From positions 186,001 through 250,000 of the forward strand of contig NZ_JAHNZT010000006.1 in assembly GCF_019039035.1 (NCBI RefSeq): a stretch of 64,000 nt of DNA, in the 5' to 3' direction. Made by a program: the position numbers and the translations under genes. Source of the DNA: Citreicoccus inhibens (GTDB lineage Bacteria > Myxococcota > Myxococcia > Myxococcales > Myxococcaceae). Position 1 is the stretch's first letter; every line of letters begins with the position of its first letter. Shown one piece after another: positions 42,572 through 51,742 of this stretch. The notes under the pieces are model-generated. The model saw only the letters and a program-made list of their open reading frames with translations. It had not been told where the DNA came from and did not search any database.

Positions 42572-43399
42572 GTGCCCACCTCTCTCAGTCCCGCCCCCGC
42601 CAGCGGCTTCTTCGTGACGCGGCAGGATGTGAAGCCGCACGTGCACGGTCGAAGCACCGCGACGACGCACGACCACGCCACGCTGCTGCTGTACACGCGC
42701 GGCCGAGCGGTCATGGAGCAGCGCACCCGCCTGTCCCTCACGCCGGGCGACGTGCTCCTCGTGCCCGCGGGCGAGCGGCATCACCTGCTCAGCTCCGAGC
42801 AAGCGGGCGTCTGGTGCGTGGGCCTCTATCCCGTGGCGCTCACTCTCTCGGACGCGGGCGCGCTGCTCGACCCCTTCGAGCGCGTGCGCGGCGGGGCCTC
42901 GGCCGTGGTGCGCATCCCCTCCGCGCGGCAGGAGCATCTGGTCCGGCTCTTCTCCGAGTTGCATGACGAGGTGAGCGCCAAGGACCGGCCCTTGGGGGAG
43001 CGCGTCTCGACGAGCCTGCTCACGCTCATCCTGGCGGAGGTCACCCGAGCCCGAGACTGGAGCCACGGTGAGGCGCGGCCTCCGCTCGTCGCGCAGGCGC
43101 TCGGCTACATCGAGCGGCACTGCTTGGAGCCCATCTCCCTGCGCGACGTGGCGGCGGCGGTGGGCCGCACGCCCGCGCATGTCACCACCACGCTCAAGCG
43201 CTCCACTGGCCGCAGTGCCGTCGAGTGGATCATCTCGGGCCGCGTGGCGGACGCGCGCCGTCGGCTGCTGCACACCGACGAGCGCGTGGACATCATCTCC
43301 GAGCGGGTGGGCTATGCGGACCCCACGCACTTCATCCGCGTGTTCCGCCGCGCGGAGGGGATGACGCCCGCGGCCTGGCGCCGCCGGCATCGCCCCTGA
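42572..43399 (+). CDS. AraC-family transcriptional regulator
   Basis: 275 residues from GTG 42572. The N-terminal cupin sensor is readable: HGRSTATTHDHATLLLYTRG with a His pattern, then LTPGDVLLVPAGERHHL. The C-terminal 100 residues hold the two AraC helix-turn-helix motifs (SLRDVAAAVGRTPAHVTTTL and IISERVGYADPTHFIRVFRR), ending GMTPAAWRRR. The start lies 70 bases after the lipoprotein stop, so the gene may be co-transcribed or have its own promoter. The target is unknown; nearby candidates are the hydrolase gene and the convergent flavoprotein gene. Confidence 0.88.
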   Translation: MPTSLSPAPASGFFVTRQDVKPHVHGRSTATTHDHATLLLYTRGRAVMEQRTRLSLTPGDVLLVPAGERHHLLSSEQAGVWCVGLYPVALTLSDAGALLDPFERVRGGASAVVRIPSARQEHLVRLFSELHDEVSAKDRPLGERVSTSLLTLILAEVTRARDWSHGEARPPLVAQALGYIERHCLEPISLRDVAAAVGRTPAHVTTTLKRSTGRSAVEWIISGRVADARRRLLHTDERVDIISERVGYADPTHFIRVFRRAEGMTPAAWRRRHRP

Positions 43400-43409
43400 G
43401 GGCCCCGAC

Positions 43410-44342
43410 TCAGGTGGGCCAGGGCTCGCCCGCGATGACGCGCTCCACGTTCTCCTGATTGAGCCCGTGGTTCATCGCGTAGGCCGCGCTCGCCCCCGCG
43501 CTGGCGGCGACGATCGCGCTCTGCAGCATCGTCGTCACGTCTCCCGCCGCGTGCAGGCCCGGCACCGACGTCTCCTTGAACGGCTCGGTCACCTTCACGA
43601 AGCCCTGCTCGTTGAGTTCGAGCCCCAACCGCCGCACGAACTCCGGCAGGCGCTGAGTCGGCCGAGCGAAGAGGACCTCGCGCGCCACCCGCGCTCCGTC
43701 CGCCAGCTCCACGGACTCCAGGCGCCCGTTCGTCCCGTGCAGCGCGCGCATCGGGCGCTCCTCGACCTTCAAGCCCGCGCGCACGAGGCGCTCGCGCTGC
43801 TCGGCGGTGAGCGCGAGCGGAGTCCCGGCAAAGACGATGAGGTCACGCGACCAGCCCGTGAGGAACAGCGCCAGGTCCAGGTGCGCGGGCTCGGAGGCGA
43901 GCACACCCAAGGGGCGGTCCCGCACCTCCCAGCCGTGACAGTAGGGACACTGGACGATGGAGGTGCCCCACAGGTCGCGGAAGCCGGGCAGCTCTGGCAC
44001 CTCGTCAATGACGCCCACCGCGAGGAGCACGCGCCGCGCATCAACGTGTGCGTCGTCCTCGAGGCGCACGTGAAATCCCGGACGCAGCACGTCCACCGAG
44101 GACACGCGCGTGTCCCGCACCTCCACGTTGGGATAGGGCTGGAGTTGCTCGCGCCCGATGCGGCGGAACTCCGGCGGCGGGGTGCCGTCTCGCGTGACGA
44201 AGCCCTGCATGTGCGCCGCCTTCGCGTTGCGTGGAGGGCCCGCGTCACACAACAGCACGCGCTTGCGCGACCGTCCGAGCACCAGCGCGGCACTCAAGCC
44301 CGCGGGCCCTGCTCCCACGATGACCACGTCGTATCGCTGCAT
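43410..44342 (-). CDS. Thioredoxin-reductase-like FAD oxidoreductase
   Basis: 310 residues. FAD site VVIVGAGPAGLSAALVLG at the N-terminus, second GxG-like fold (GVLASEPAHLDLALF) in the NADP domain, and a C-terminal FAD motif VPGLHAAGDVTT. The redox pair is CPYCHG where true thioredoxin reductases have CATCDG-type motifs, so it belongs to the wider TrxR-like group whose partners are usually unknown. The second fold also departs from the usual GGGNSA nucleotide motif. No thioredoxin gene is adjacent. ATG 44342 opens directly on the FAD strand. It is divergent from the methionine-operon leader, which starts about 150 bases away. Confidence 0.86.
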   Translation of the reverse strand: MQRYDVVIVGAGPAGLSAALVLGRSRKRVLLCDAGPPRNAKAAHMQGFVTRDGTPPPEFRRIGREQLQPYPNVEVRDTRVSSVDVLRPGFHVRLEDDAHVDARRVLLAVGVIDEVPELPGFRDLWGTSIVQCPYCHGWEVRDRPLGVLASEPAHLDLALFLTGWSRDLIVFAGTPLALTAEQRERLVRAGLKVEERPMRALHGTNGRLESVELADGARVAREVLFARPTQRLPEFVRRLGLELNEQGFVKVTEPFKETSVPGLHAAGDVTTMLQSAIVAASAGASAAYAMNHGLNQENVERVIAGEPWPT

Positions 44343-44492
44343 TCGATTCGCTCCGAAGGGTTGCCTCCGAGAAAACTAACGGCGGCATTCCGGCCCCGAC
44401 AGGGCGGGTCTTTCGATGCGATCGGCGGAAGTTGCGATGTGGCAAGCGTCCAACCGGCAACGCGTGACACGCGAGCGTCACAGGCCCCTGGC

Positions 44493-44521
44493 TTGACAGC
44501 GCGCGGAGGTGCCGCTACTTC
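44493..44521 (+). promoter_or_regulatory. Promoter of the methionine-operon leader
   Basis: A perfect TTGACA (44493-44498), a 17-base spacer and a weak -10, TACTTC (44516-44521). The expected start at about 44528-44532 would put the leader-peptide ATG (44532) at or within a few bases of the mRNA 5' end, so this message may be leaderless. The consensus -35 is rare in this window. Confidence 0.55.
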
Positions 44522-44531
44522 TGCGGGCCTC

Positions 44532-44609
44532 ATGTCCGCTTCCTTCGCCAACATGTACATGTGTCTGATGCCTGTTCCGGGTGGGCCCAAGCCCGCCGCG
44601 GTCGGCTGA
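44532..44609 (+). CDS. Met/Cys-rich leader peptide of the metY-metX operon
   Basis: 25 codons. The peptide starts MSASFANMYMCLM and ends with a Pro/Gly-rich tail and TGA at 44607-44609. Three Met codons (44553, 44559, 44568) and a TGT Cys codon (44562) fall within six codons, at residues 8, 10, 13 and 11. TGT is uncommon here, where Cys is nearly always TGC, and would slow ribosomes further. The ORF lies between a promoter and a terminator-like hairpin, 223 bases upstream of the genes that make homocysteine, which is where a tRNA-charging sensor would be. No internal ribosome site is seen, which fits leaderless translation. A control function is inferred; translation is not proven. Confidence 0.65.
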   Translation: MSASFANMYMCLMPVPGGPKPAAVG

Positions 44610-44670
44610 GACACAGCCGGCCCCTGGCGAGTCACCGGAGCCCACCCACCCGCGAGGGTCGGTGGGCTTC
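44579..44670 (+). terminator. Attenuator with competing hairpins before metY
   Basis: The terminator stem is 44637-44647 with 44660-44670: a 10-bp arm including GCCCACC/GGTGGGC, a C-C mismatch and four inner pairs (44648-44651 with 44656-44659) around a GCGA loop, then TTCGTCGTTTCC-type sequence. GGGTGGGC at 44579-44586 is exactly complementary to GCCCACCC at 44640-44647, the left terminator arm, so it can act as antiterminator. The same segment can instead pair with GCCCGCC at 44591-44597. A third hairpin, GGTCGGCTG/CAGCCGGCC (44600-44608 with 44614-44622), covers the leader stop codon. A C-rich, G-poor tract further on (about 44731-44800) could load Rho. Read by eye; energies not computed. 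Confidence 0.6.
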
Positions 44671-44763
44671 GTCGTTTCCGGCCTCCGCTCTCGCCTCTAC
44701 CGAGCAGCGTCGCAGCGTCGCAGCGCCGTCCGTTCACCGCCCCGCCGTCCGCAGTTCCACTGA

Positions 44764-46125
<1,362 letters not shown>

Positions 46126-46151
46126 CGCCTCATCCCGACTGGAGCCTTGCC

Positions 46152-47468
46152 GTGAGCCCCCCCTTCCGCGCGCCCCCGCCGCGCTTGTTCGATTTGACCC
46201 TGCCCGATCTGCCCCTGGAGGCCGGCGCGCGAGTCGCGCCGCACCTCGTCCGGGGCTGGTGGTGGGGGCCCGAGGAGGATCTCCCCTGGCTCCATTCCCG
46301 CGCCCAGGTGCTCTCCGAGGACGCGGCGCGCGCGGCCACGTTCCGCGTCGTGCGCCGCACCGCCGCCGAGCAGCGGCCCGTCCTCGAGCCGCTGCGTCGC
46401 CCCGCCCCGCCCCGCGCACCCGCGCCCGTGCCCACCGTGCTCGTGGTGCACGCGCTCACGGGCGACATGCGCGCGGGTGGCGAGGGTGGCTGGTGGGAGC
46501 CCGTCATCGGACCGGGGCGTGCGCTCGACCCCACACGCATGCGGCTGCTGTGCTTCAACAACCTGGGCTCGTGCTACGGCACTTCGGGTCCGGCGGATGA
46601 AGGGTTCCCTCGACGCGTGGACGACGCGCGCTTCGGGCCCGCGACTTCCCTGGAGAAGGGAGACCTGCAAGTCGACGAGCGACTCCTGCCCGCCACGCTG
46701 ACGCCGTGGGATCAGGCGCGCTCCATCCTGTTCGCGCTGGATGCGCTCGGCGTGGACCAGGTGGCGCTCGTCACGGGGGGCTCGCTGGGAGGGATGATCG
46801 TCCTGTGCCTCGCCGCGTTGGATCCCGAGCGCTTCGCGCGCATGGCCCCCATCGCCACGGCGGAGTGCGCTTCGGCCTGGGTGGTGGGCTGGAATCACGT
46901 GGCGCGGCAGGTGCTCCTCCTGGACCCGGAGTATCCCGAGTCCCCCAGGCGGGGACTCGAAGTCGCGCGGCAGCTCGCCACGCTCACCTATCGCGCCGAG
47001 TCGGGACTCGACGCGAGACAGCCTCGGCCCCAGGCGTGGTCATCGCGCGCGCTGTATCCCGTGCAGAGCTATCTGGAGCACCAGGGCGCGAAGTTGGAGG
47101 CGCGGTTCGACGGGCGCTCCTACCTCGCGCTGCTCGGCGCGATGGACCATCACGACCTGTCACGCGTGCCCGAGGCGCGCGGCGGTCCCGGCATTGGCCG
47201 CATCCTCGCGAGCACGTTGAGCATCGGAATCGACCGGGACCAGCTCTTCTTCCCCGAGCACATGGTGGCGCTCGCGCGCCGTCTGCGCGCGGCGGGCCGT
47301 CACGCCGAGCACGCCGTGCTGTCGAGTCCCCATGGGCATGACGGCTTCCTCCTCGAATGGGGCTCCCTGTCGGCCTTGCTGACCCGTGCGCTCGCGCTTC
47401 CACCGGGTGTCGCCGGCCGAGACATGCGCATCCCCGCGCTCTCCGGAGCCGTGGCGCGACGCTCATGA
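46152..47468 (+). CDS. metX: Homoserine O-acetyltransferase
   Basis: 438 residues, somewhat longer than the usual 370-380. An alpha/beta hydrolase fold with the catalytic triad Ser in TGGSLGGMI, Asp in SIGIDRDQLFFPEH and His in SPHGHDGFLLEW. LVVHALTGDM and CFNNLGSCYGTSGP are family signatures. It acetylates homoserine with acetyl-CoA, feeding MetY. The extra length is at the N-terminus, where about 90 poorly conserved residues precede the core. Start at GTG 46152 with GGAG just upstream. Its TGA overlaps the next ORF start in an ATGA junction. Confidence 0.92.
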   Translation: MSPPFRAPPPRLFDLTLPDLPLEAGARVAPHLVRGWWWGPEEDLPWLHSRAQVLSEDAARAATFRVVRRTAAEQRPVLEPLRRPAPPRAPAPVPTVLVVHALTGDMRAGGEGGWWEPVIGPGRALDPTRMRLLCFNNLGSCYGTSGPADEGFPRRVDDARFGPATSLEKGDLQVDERLLPATLTPWDQARSILFALDALGVDQVALVTGGSLGGMIVLCLAALDPERFARMAPIATAECASAWVVGWNHVARQVLLLDPEYPESPRRGLEVARQLATLTYRAESGLDARQPRPQAWSSRALYPVQSYLEHQGAKLEARFDGRSYLALLGAMDHHDLSRVPEARGGPGIGRILASTLSIGIDRDQLFFPEHMVALARRLRAAGRHAEHAVLSSPHGHDGFLLEWGSLSALLTRALALPPGVAGRDMRIPALSGAVARRS

Positions 47469-47818
47469 ACACCGCGGTCATCCCCGGCGCGCGGTGCGCA
47501 TCCCCGGTCGGGCGCAGTGGACCGGCCTGCGCGGCGCGGCACGTTCGCATCCGGGGCCTCGGTGACCCCGAGGACGGAATGCCTGCCGTCATCCAGGTCG
47601 TGCGGCGTGCCCACATCGCGGGGCGCGGTGCGCTGCCCCACCTCACGCGTTGCACGCGCACCCACACTGACTCGCGCAATTGCCTGGAGGACAGGCTGGC
47701 CGCGTTCGTCTATGTCGCGGGCCAGGTGCCCACTCCGCCGGACTTTGAGGACCGACACGGTTCAGCCCTTGCGCACGCACCCGCTCTGTCCTGCTCGGTG
47801 GCTCCGAAGACTTCATGA
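47465..47818 (+). CDS. Unknown ORF coupled between metX and homoserine dehydrogenase
   Basis: 117 residues, unrecognised, with six Cys, many Arg and no evident domain (AVIQVVRRAHIAGRGALPHL, LAAFVYVAGQVPTPPDFED). Evidence for being real: its ATG overlaps the metX stop (ATGA at 47465-47468) and its stop overlaps the next ATG (ATGA at 47815-47818), which chance alone makes unlikely. Against: codon third positions are about 80 percent G/C, less biased than the neighbours, and the composition is odd. It could instead be a decayed gene or a device that only keeps ribosomes moving through a 346-base gap. Confidence 0.45.
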   Translation: MNTAVIPGARCASPVGRSGPACAARHVRIRGLGDPEDGMPAVIQVVRRAHIAGRGALPHLTRCTRTHTDSRNCLEDRLAAFVYVAGQVPTPPDFEDRHGSALAHAPALSCSVAPKTS

Positions 47819-50328
47819 CCACTCCTGTCTACGTCACGCGCTATGCCCCCCTCCTGCTCGACTCCGCCGAGGGGCTCGCGTCCATCGCCTCGCAGCTTGC
47901 TCGCGAGCCTGTTCCGGCCACGCGCGTGGCCGTGCTCTCCTCGCCCGCGTGGCTGACCGCGCGGTTGGAGGCGGCCCTCGCCGCGTCCCTTCAAGGGTCG
48001 AGAGAGCGCGCGCGGCAGGAACTGGATGCCGTGCTCGCGCGCGGCTTGCTGCTCCTCGAAGAAACGGAGCGCAGACTCGGAGCGCTGAGCCCCGCCGCGA
48101 CTGCTGAGGAGGACGGCGCTCGGTATCTCGGTTCGTGGCTGGAACCCGCGCGCCGCGCACTGGACGGGACCCGCTCGACCCATGGGCCCAGCGCGACCCT
48201 CGAGCAAGTCGTGTACGGCGCGGGCGAACGGTTCACGGTCGCACTGCTCGCGCGCCTGCTGGCACGACGTGGCCTGCCCACGTTGGACGTAGACGCAGCC
48301 GACTGGGTGGTGATGGCGGCAGAGCCTGGCCCGGCGCGCATCAGTCGAGAGCACACACGCGCCCGCGTGGCGGAACTCCGCGTTCAATGGGAGGGCCGCA
48401 CCGGCCTGCACGCGGGCGGCTTCGGGCGAAGCCACGATGCACGCACGCCCCTCCGCGTCCCAGGCGGCGCGGACGAGACCGCCGCCGTGCTCGCCGCGCT
48501 CCTCGGCACACCGCTCACGCTCTGGACGGATGTCCCGGGCGTGATGACCGCGGATCCCGCCTACGTCGCGGATGCGCGACCCGTGCCGCACCTGAGCTAC
48601 ACGGAGGCGTTGGAGCTGGCGCACCTGGGCATGACCACGCTGCATCCTCGCGCGCTCGCCATGCTGCGCGACGCGGACGTGCCCTCTCGCGTGCAGCACC
48701 TCGCGCACCCCGAGGAGCCGGGGACCCTCATCGACTCGCATGGCTCGCGCGATGGCAGCCTGCCCACGTGCGTGGTGTCCCTGGAGGACCTCGCGCTGCT
48801 CTCCCTGGAGAGTGGTGCGGTGGAGTCCGCGCGATACGTGGGCCCGCGCGCGCTCCAGGCGCTGGAGGCCGAAGGACTCACCGCGTGGATGGCCGCGCAG
48901 TCGCCTCCCGGGCATGCGGTGGCCATCGTGCTGCCGCGGACCCAGGTCCCTCGAGCGGAGGAAGTGCTTCGTCGCACGCTGGCCGCGGAGCTGGAACGCG
49001 GCGAGCTGGAACCGCCTCGCCTGCGCGCGCCCGTGACGCAAGTCGCGCTCGTGGCCGAGGCCATGGGCCAGGGCGTGAACGTGGCGGGGCGCCTGTTCCA
49101 TCCCATTGGGGCGCTCGGCATCAACGTGCGCGCGGTGGCACAGGCGGCCACGGCTCGCTCGTTGTCCTTCGTGGTGGATGGGCCCGACACCTCGCTCGCG
49201 GTGCGCACGGTGCACGCGGCCTTCCACATCGCCCATGAGGAGGTCAGCCTGCTCGTGCTCGGACACGGCACGGTGGGCAGTCACCTCTTGGAGCAGATCC
49301 GCGCGCAGCAGGAGACGTTGGCGCGTGAGCATGGCGTGCAACTCCACCTGGTCGGGCTCGCGGACAGCCGCCGCGTCCTGTTCTCTCCGGGAGGGATTCC
49401 GCCCAAGCAGTGGCGTGAGCGCATCGAGAGCGTGCCCATCGGCGCCTCGCCTCCCGTGGTGCGCGCCCTGCTGGAGCCGCTGCGCCGGCTGCCCGTCCCC
49501 GTCCTGGTGGACTGCACCGCCGCCGAGGACATGGAGTCCCTCTACCTGGAGGCCTTCCAGCGCGGCATCCACGTGGTCGCCGCGAACAAGAAGCCGCTGA
49601 CGGGCTCGCTGGAGACGTGGGAGCGACTGCGCGGAACGGCCCGTCATCACCACCGGGCCCACCACTACGAGACGACGGTGGGCGCGGGCCTGCCCGTCAT
49701 CCAGACGCTCAAGGACCTGGTGCGCACAGGCGACTGCGTGCACCGCGTGGAGGGCTCCTTCTCGGGAACGCTCGGCTATCTCTGCGATGAGTTGATGCGC
49801 GGCGTGCCGCTGTCCCGCGCCGTGCGCATTGCTCGGGAGCGAGGCTTCACGGAGCCGCACCCTCGCGAGGACCTCGCCGGAACGGACGCCGCGCGCAAAG
49901 CGCTCATCCTCGCAAGAGAGATGGGCTTGCCCCTGTCCCTGGAGGACGTGGTGGTGGAGCCCTTCGTCCCGCAGGCGATGCTGGAAGAGCGTGACGTGGA
50001 GCGCTTCCTCGCGTCGCTCGAAGGGCTCGATGCCACCTTCACCCAGCGCCTCCAGGGGCTGAGGGCCGAGGGAAAGACGCTGCGCTACCTGGCCCGCATC
50101 GACCCGCGCGCGGAAGACGGCGCGGTGCTCCGCGTGGGCCCGATGCCCGTGGGCCCCGAGCATCCCGCGACGCGCCTGCGAGGCTCGGAGGCGTTCGTGG
50201 CCTTCTCCACCGAGCGCTACGCGGACTTCCCGTTGCTCGTGCAGGGCGCGGGCGCTGGCGGTGCCGTCACGGCAGCGGGGGTGCTCGCGGACATCCTGAA
50301 GATTGCCCAGTCCCTGCGCGGGCGCTGA
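47815..50328 (+). CDS. Aspartokinase-homoserine dehydrogenase fusion with degenerate kinase domain
   Basis: 837 residues, the length and layout of E. coli ThrA/MetL. Dehydrogenase part (about 480-837) is intact: VLGHGTVGSHL, AANKKPLTG, YETTVGAGLPVIQTLKDL (catalytic Lys region), GSFSGTLGYLCDEL and PREDLAGTDAARKALIL. It reduces aspartate semialdehyde to homoserine, the substrate of MetX. The kinase part (1-310) is recognisable (GERFTVALLARLLARRG, LWTDVPGVMTADP, TTLHPRALAML), but the N-terminal KFGGTS that binds ATP reads TRYAPLLL. ACT-like sequence (VAEAMGQGVNVAGRLFHPIG) lies between. I infer loss of kinase activity, with a separate LysC elsewhere. The start overlaps the preceding ORF by ATGA. 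Confidence 0.88.
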   Translation: MTTPVYVTRYAPLLLDSAEGLASIASQLAREPVPATRVAVLSSPAWLTARLEAALAASLQGSRERARQELDAVLARGLLLLEETERRLGALSPAATAEEDGARYLGSWLEPARRALDGTRSTHGPSATLEQVVYGAGERFTVALLARLLARRGLPTLDVDAADWVVMAAEPGPARISREHTRARVAELRVQWEGRTGLHAGGFGRSHDARTPLRVPGGADETAAVLAALLGTPLTLWTDVPGVMTADPAYVADARPVPHLSYTEALELAHLGMTTLHPRALAMLRDADVPSRVQHLAHPEEPGTLIDSHGSRDGSLPTCVVSLEDLALLSLESGAVESARYVGPRALQALEAEGLTAWMAAQSPPGHAVAIVLPRTQVPRAEEVLRRTLAAELERGELEPPRLRAPVTQVALVAEAMGQGVNVAGRLFHPIGALGINVRAVAQAATARSLSFVVDGPDTSLAVRTVHAAFHIAHEEVSLLVLGHGTVGSHLLEQIRAQQETLAREHGVQLHLVGLADSRRVLFSPGGIPPKQWRERIESVPIGASPPVVRALLEPLRRLPVPVLVDCTAAEDMESLYLEAFQRGIHVVAANKKPLTGSLETWERLRGTARHHHRAHHYETTVGAGLPVIQTLKDLVRTGDCVHRVEGSFSGTLGYLCDELMRGVPLSRAVRIARERGFTEPHPREDLAGTDAARKALILAREMGLPLSLEDVVVEPFVPQAMLEERDVERFLASLEGLDATFTQRLQGLRAEGKTLRYLARIDPRAEDGAVLRVGPMPVGPEHPATRLRGSEAFVAFSTERYADFPLLVQGAGAGGAVTAAGVLADILKIAQSLRGR

Positions 50329-50640
50329 CGACTCCGCCCGCGCAGGGCCTCGGCCAGGATGAGCGAACCTCGGGCGCAGCGCGCGCAGCTCCGTCGTCGC
50401 GTCACCGAGGCTGTCCGGCAGCGACACCTCCGTCGGCTCGTCCGGCGGATGGCGCGACAGGAACGCCCTCGTGCGCTTCGCATGAATGGCCGGGATGAGC
50501 GCGCGCACCTAAGCGCTCGTCACCCCGCGGAGGCCTCGGCGGCGCAGCACGGACGCGAAGCGAGACATGCACGAGCGCTCCGCGCAGCAGGGGGCGCGTG
50601 TCTCATTCCGCGCGCGGTGTCGCCGCGCTCCAATGCGCGA
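50329..50640. other. Gene-poor gap, possible coding remnant
   Basis: 312 bases between the convergent homoserine dehydrogenase and RCK genes. On the minus strand a frame from ATG 50508 gives about 55 protein-like residues (IPAIHAKRTRAFLSRHPPDE, PTEVSLPDSLGDATTELRAL) and then runs without a stop into the antisense of the dehydrogenase gene. That suggests the 5' remnant of a lost gene, but it is weak. No RNA gene or terminator was seen. Confidence 0.3.
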
Positions 50641-51732
50641 CTACCCGACGTCGCGGTGGCCCGGCATGAGGAAGTTGTCGCGGTCCGCCCAGGCGGGAGG
50701 CGGCGATTCGTGGGTGAAGGCGCGCAGCCGCTGGTACTCCGGATAGGGCGCCTGCAATGTCACCAGGTCTCCCGCGCGGAGGCACTCGTCACCCGCCGGG
50801 TTGAGCAGCTCCTGTGGCCCTCGGTGCAGCGAGAGCGCCAGGGCGCCGAAGCGGTCTCTCACCTGGGCCACCGTCATGCCCGTCAGGCCCTCGCGCACCT
50901 CGAAGAGCGACACCACCATGAGGTGCTGCGCGATGCGGAACGAGTGGATGATGCGCGGGTCCAACGCCGCCAGCGCCATGGCCGGCGCCGCGAGCGAGGA
51001 GCTGGAGAGCGCCTCGACATGGAAGGTGTCCCGCACCTTGGCGCCCAGGTCGTCGTCGAAGAGCCGGATGACCACGCGGATGTCTGGATTCAGCCGCCGC
51101 GCGTCCAGCGCGATGTTGAGATTGGCCAGGTCATCATCCGTGGCGCAGACGATGGCGGACGCGTGCTTCACATGCGTGCGCGGCAGACACAGCGGGCTGC
51201 GCGTGTCGTCAATCAACAGCGGCACGTTCTCGTCGCGCAGCGCCGAGACGAAGGCCGCGTCCTCGCGCTTCTCCACCACCACCACGTCGCGGCCCATCTC
51301 TCGCAGCTGCGTCACCACGCGGTAGCCCACGCGACCGGCGCCGCACACCACGACGTGTCCCTTCATCGTCTCGGAGACCACGGCGACCCACTCCTTGTCG
51401 TTCTTGTGGCGGGCGAAGAACAGGTACGCGAAGCGCACCACGCCATCCGCCACCAGCGCGATGCCCACCGGCGGGATGACGAAGTTGAGCGTCTCCACCA
51501 GCCAGTCATTGACGTACGGCAACGACGGCTGACCGAAGAGCAGGAAGTAGACGTGGTGCAGCGCCTCGCCAAACGAGACGCCCTCGCCGCTCGGCCCCAC
51601 GTAGCGCCAGTGGAAGAGCAGCGGCCCCACGCCATACAGCGCCAGGGCCAACAGCAACGTCGTGCGGAACCTGCGCATCAGCGCGCGCAGGTAGCGCAGA
51701 TTCACCAGCAGCCTTCGCCCCCAGGAGGCCAT
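50641..51732 (-). CDS. RCK/TrkA-N protein with two membrane helices and no potassium filter
   Basis: 363 residues. Two N-terminal helices (TTLLLALALYGVGPLLF and LNFVIPPVGIALVADGVVRF) flank a re-entrant-like segment, as in 2TM potassium channels. The filter TVGYG is missing; the place reads HHVYFLLFGQPSLPYVNDW. The RCK domain follows: HVVVCGAGRVGYRVVTQLRE (NAD-type glycine motif), DVVVVEKRED, ASAIVCATDDDLANLNIAL and RVVIRLFDDDLG, then a TrkA-C-like tail (LLNPAGDECLRAGDLVTL). It may be a channel-like regulator or another ion transporter. ATG 51732 lies 10 bases after the tatC stop, so it is the third gene of the tat operon. Confidence 0.83.
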   Translation of the reverse strand: MASWGRRLLVNLRYLRALMRRFRTTLLLALALYGVGPLLFHWRYVGPSGEGVSFGEALHHVYFLLFGQPSLPYVNDWLVETLNFVIPPVGIALVADGVVRFAYLFFARHKNDKEWVAVVSETMKGHVVVCGAGRVGYRVVTQLREMGRDVVVVEKREDAAFVSALRDENVPLLIDDTRSPLCLPRTHVKHASAIVCATDDDLANLNIALDARRLNPDIRVVIRLFDDDLGAKVRDTFHVEALSSSSLAAPAMALAALDPRIIHSFRIAQHLMVVSLFEVREGLTGMTVAQVRDRFGALALSLHRGPQELLNPAGDECLRAGDLVTLQAPYPEYQRLRAFTHESPPPAWADRDNFLMPGHRDVG

Positions 51733-51742
51733 GGCCCCAATC

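Noticed and set aside
47640-47685. Thr-rich run (LTRCTRTHTD) as a possible threonine attenuator leader
   Set aside because: No promoter, no short dedicated ORF and no terminator-antiterminator pair nearby; four Thr in eight codons can occur by chance.
47300-47758. Minus-strand frame in the metX/homoserine dehydrogenase gap
   Set aside because: Arg-rich without structure and starts within antisense of metX; the plus-strand ORF with two ATGA junctions is better supported.
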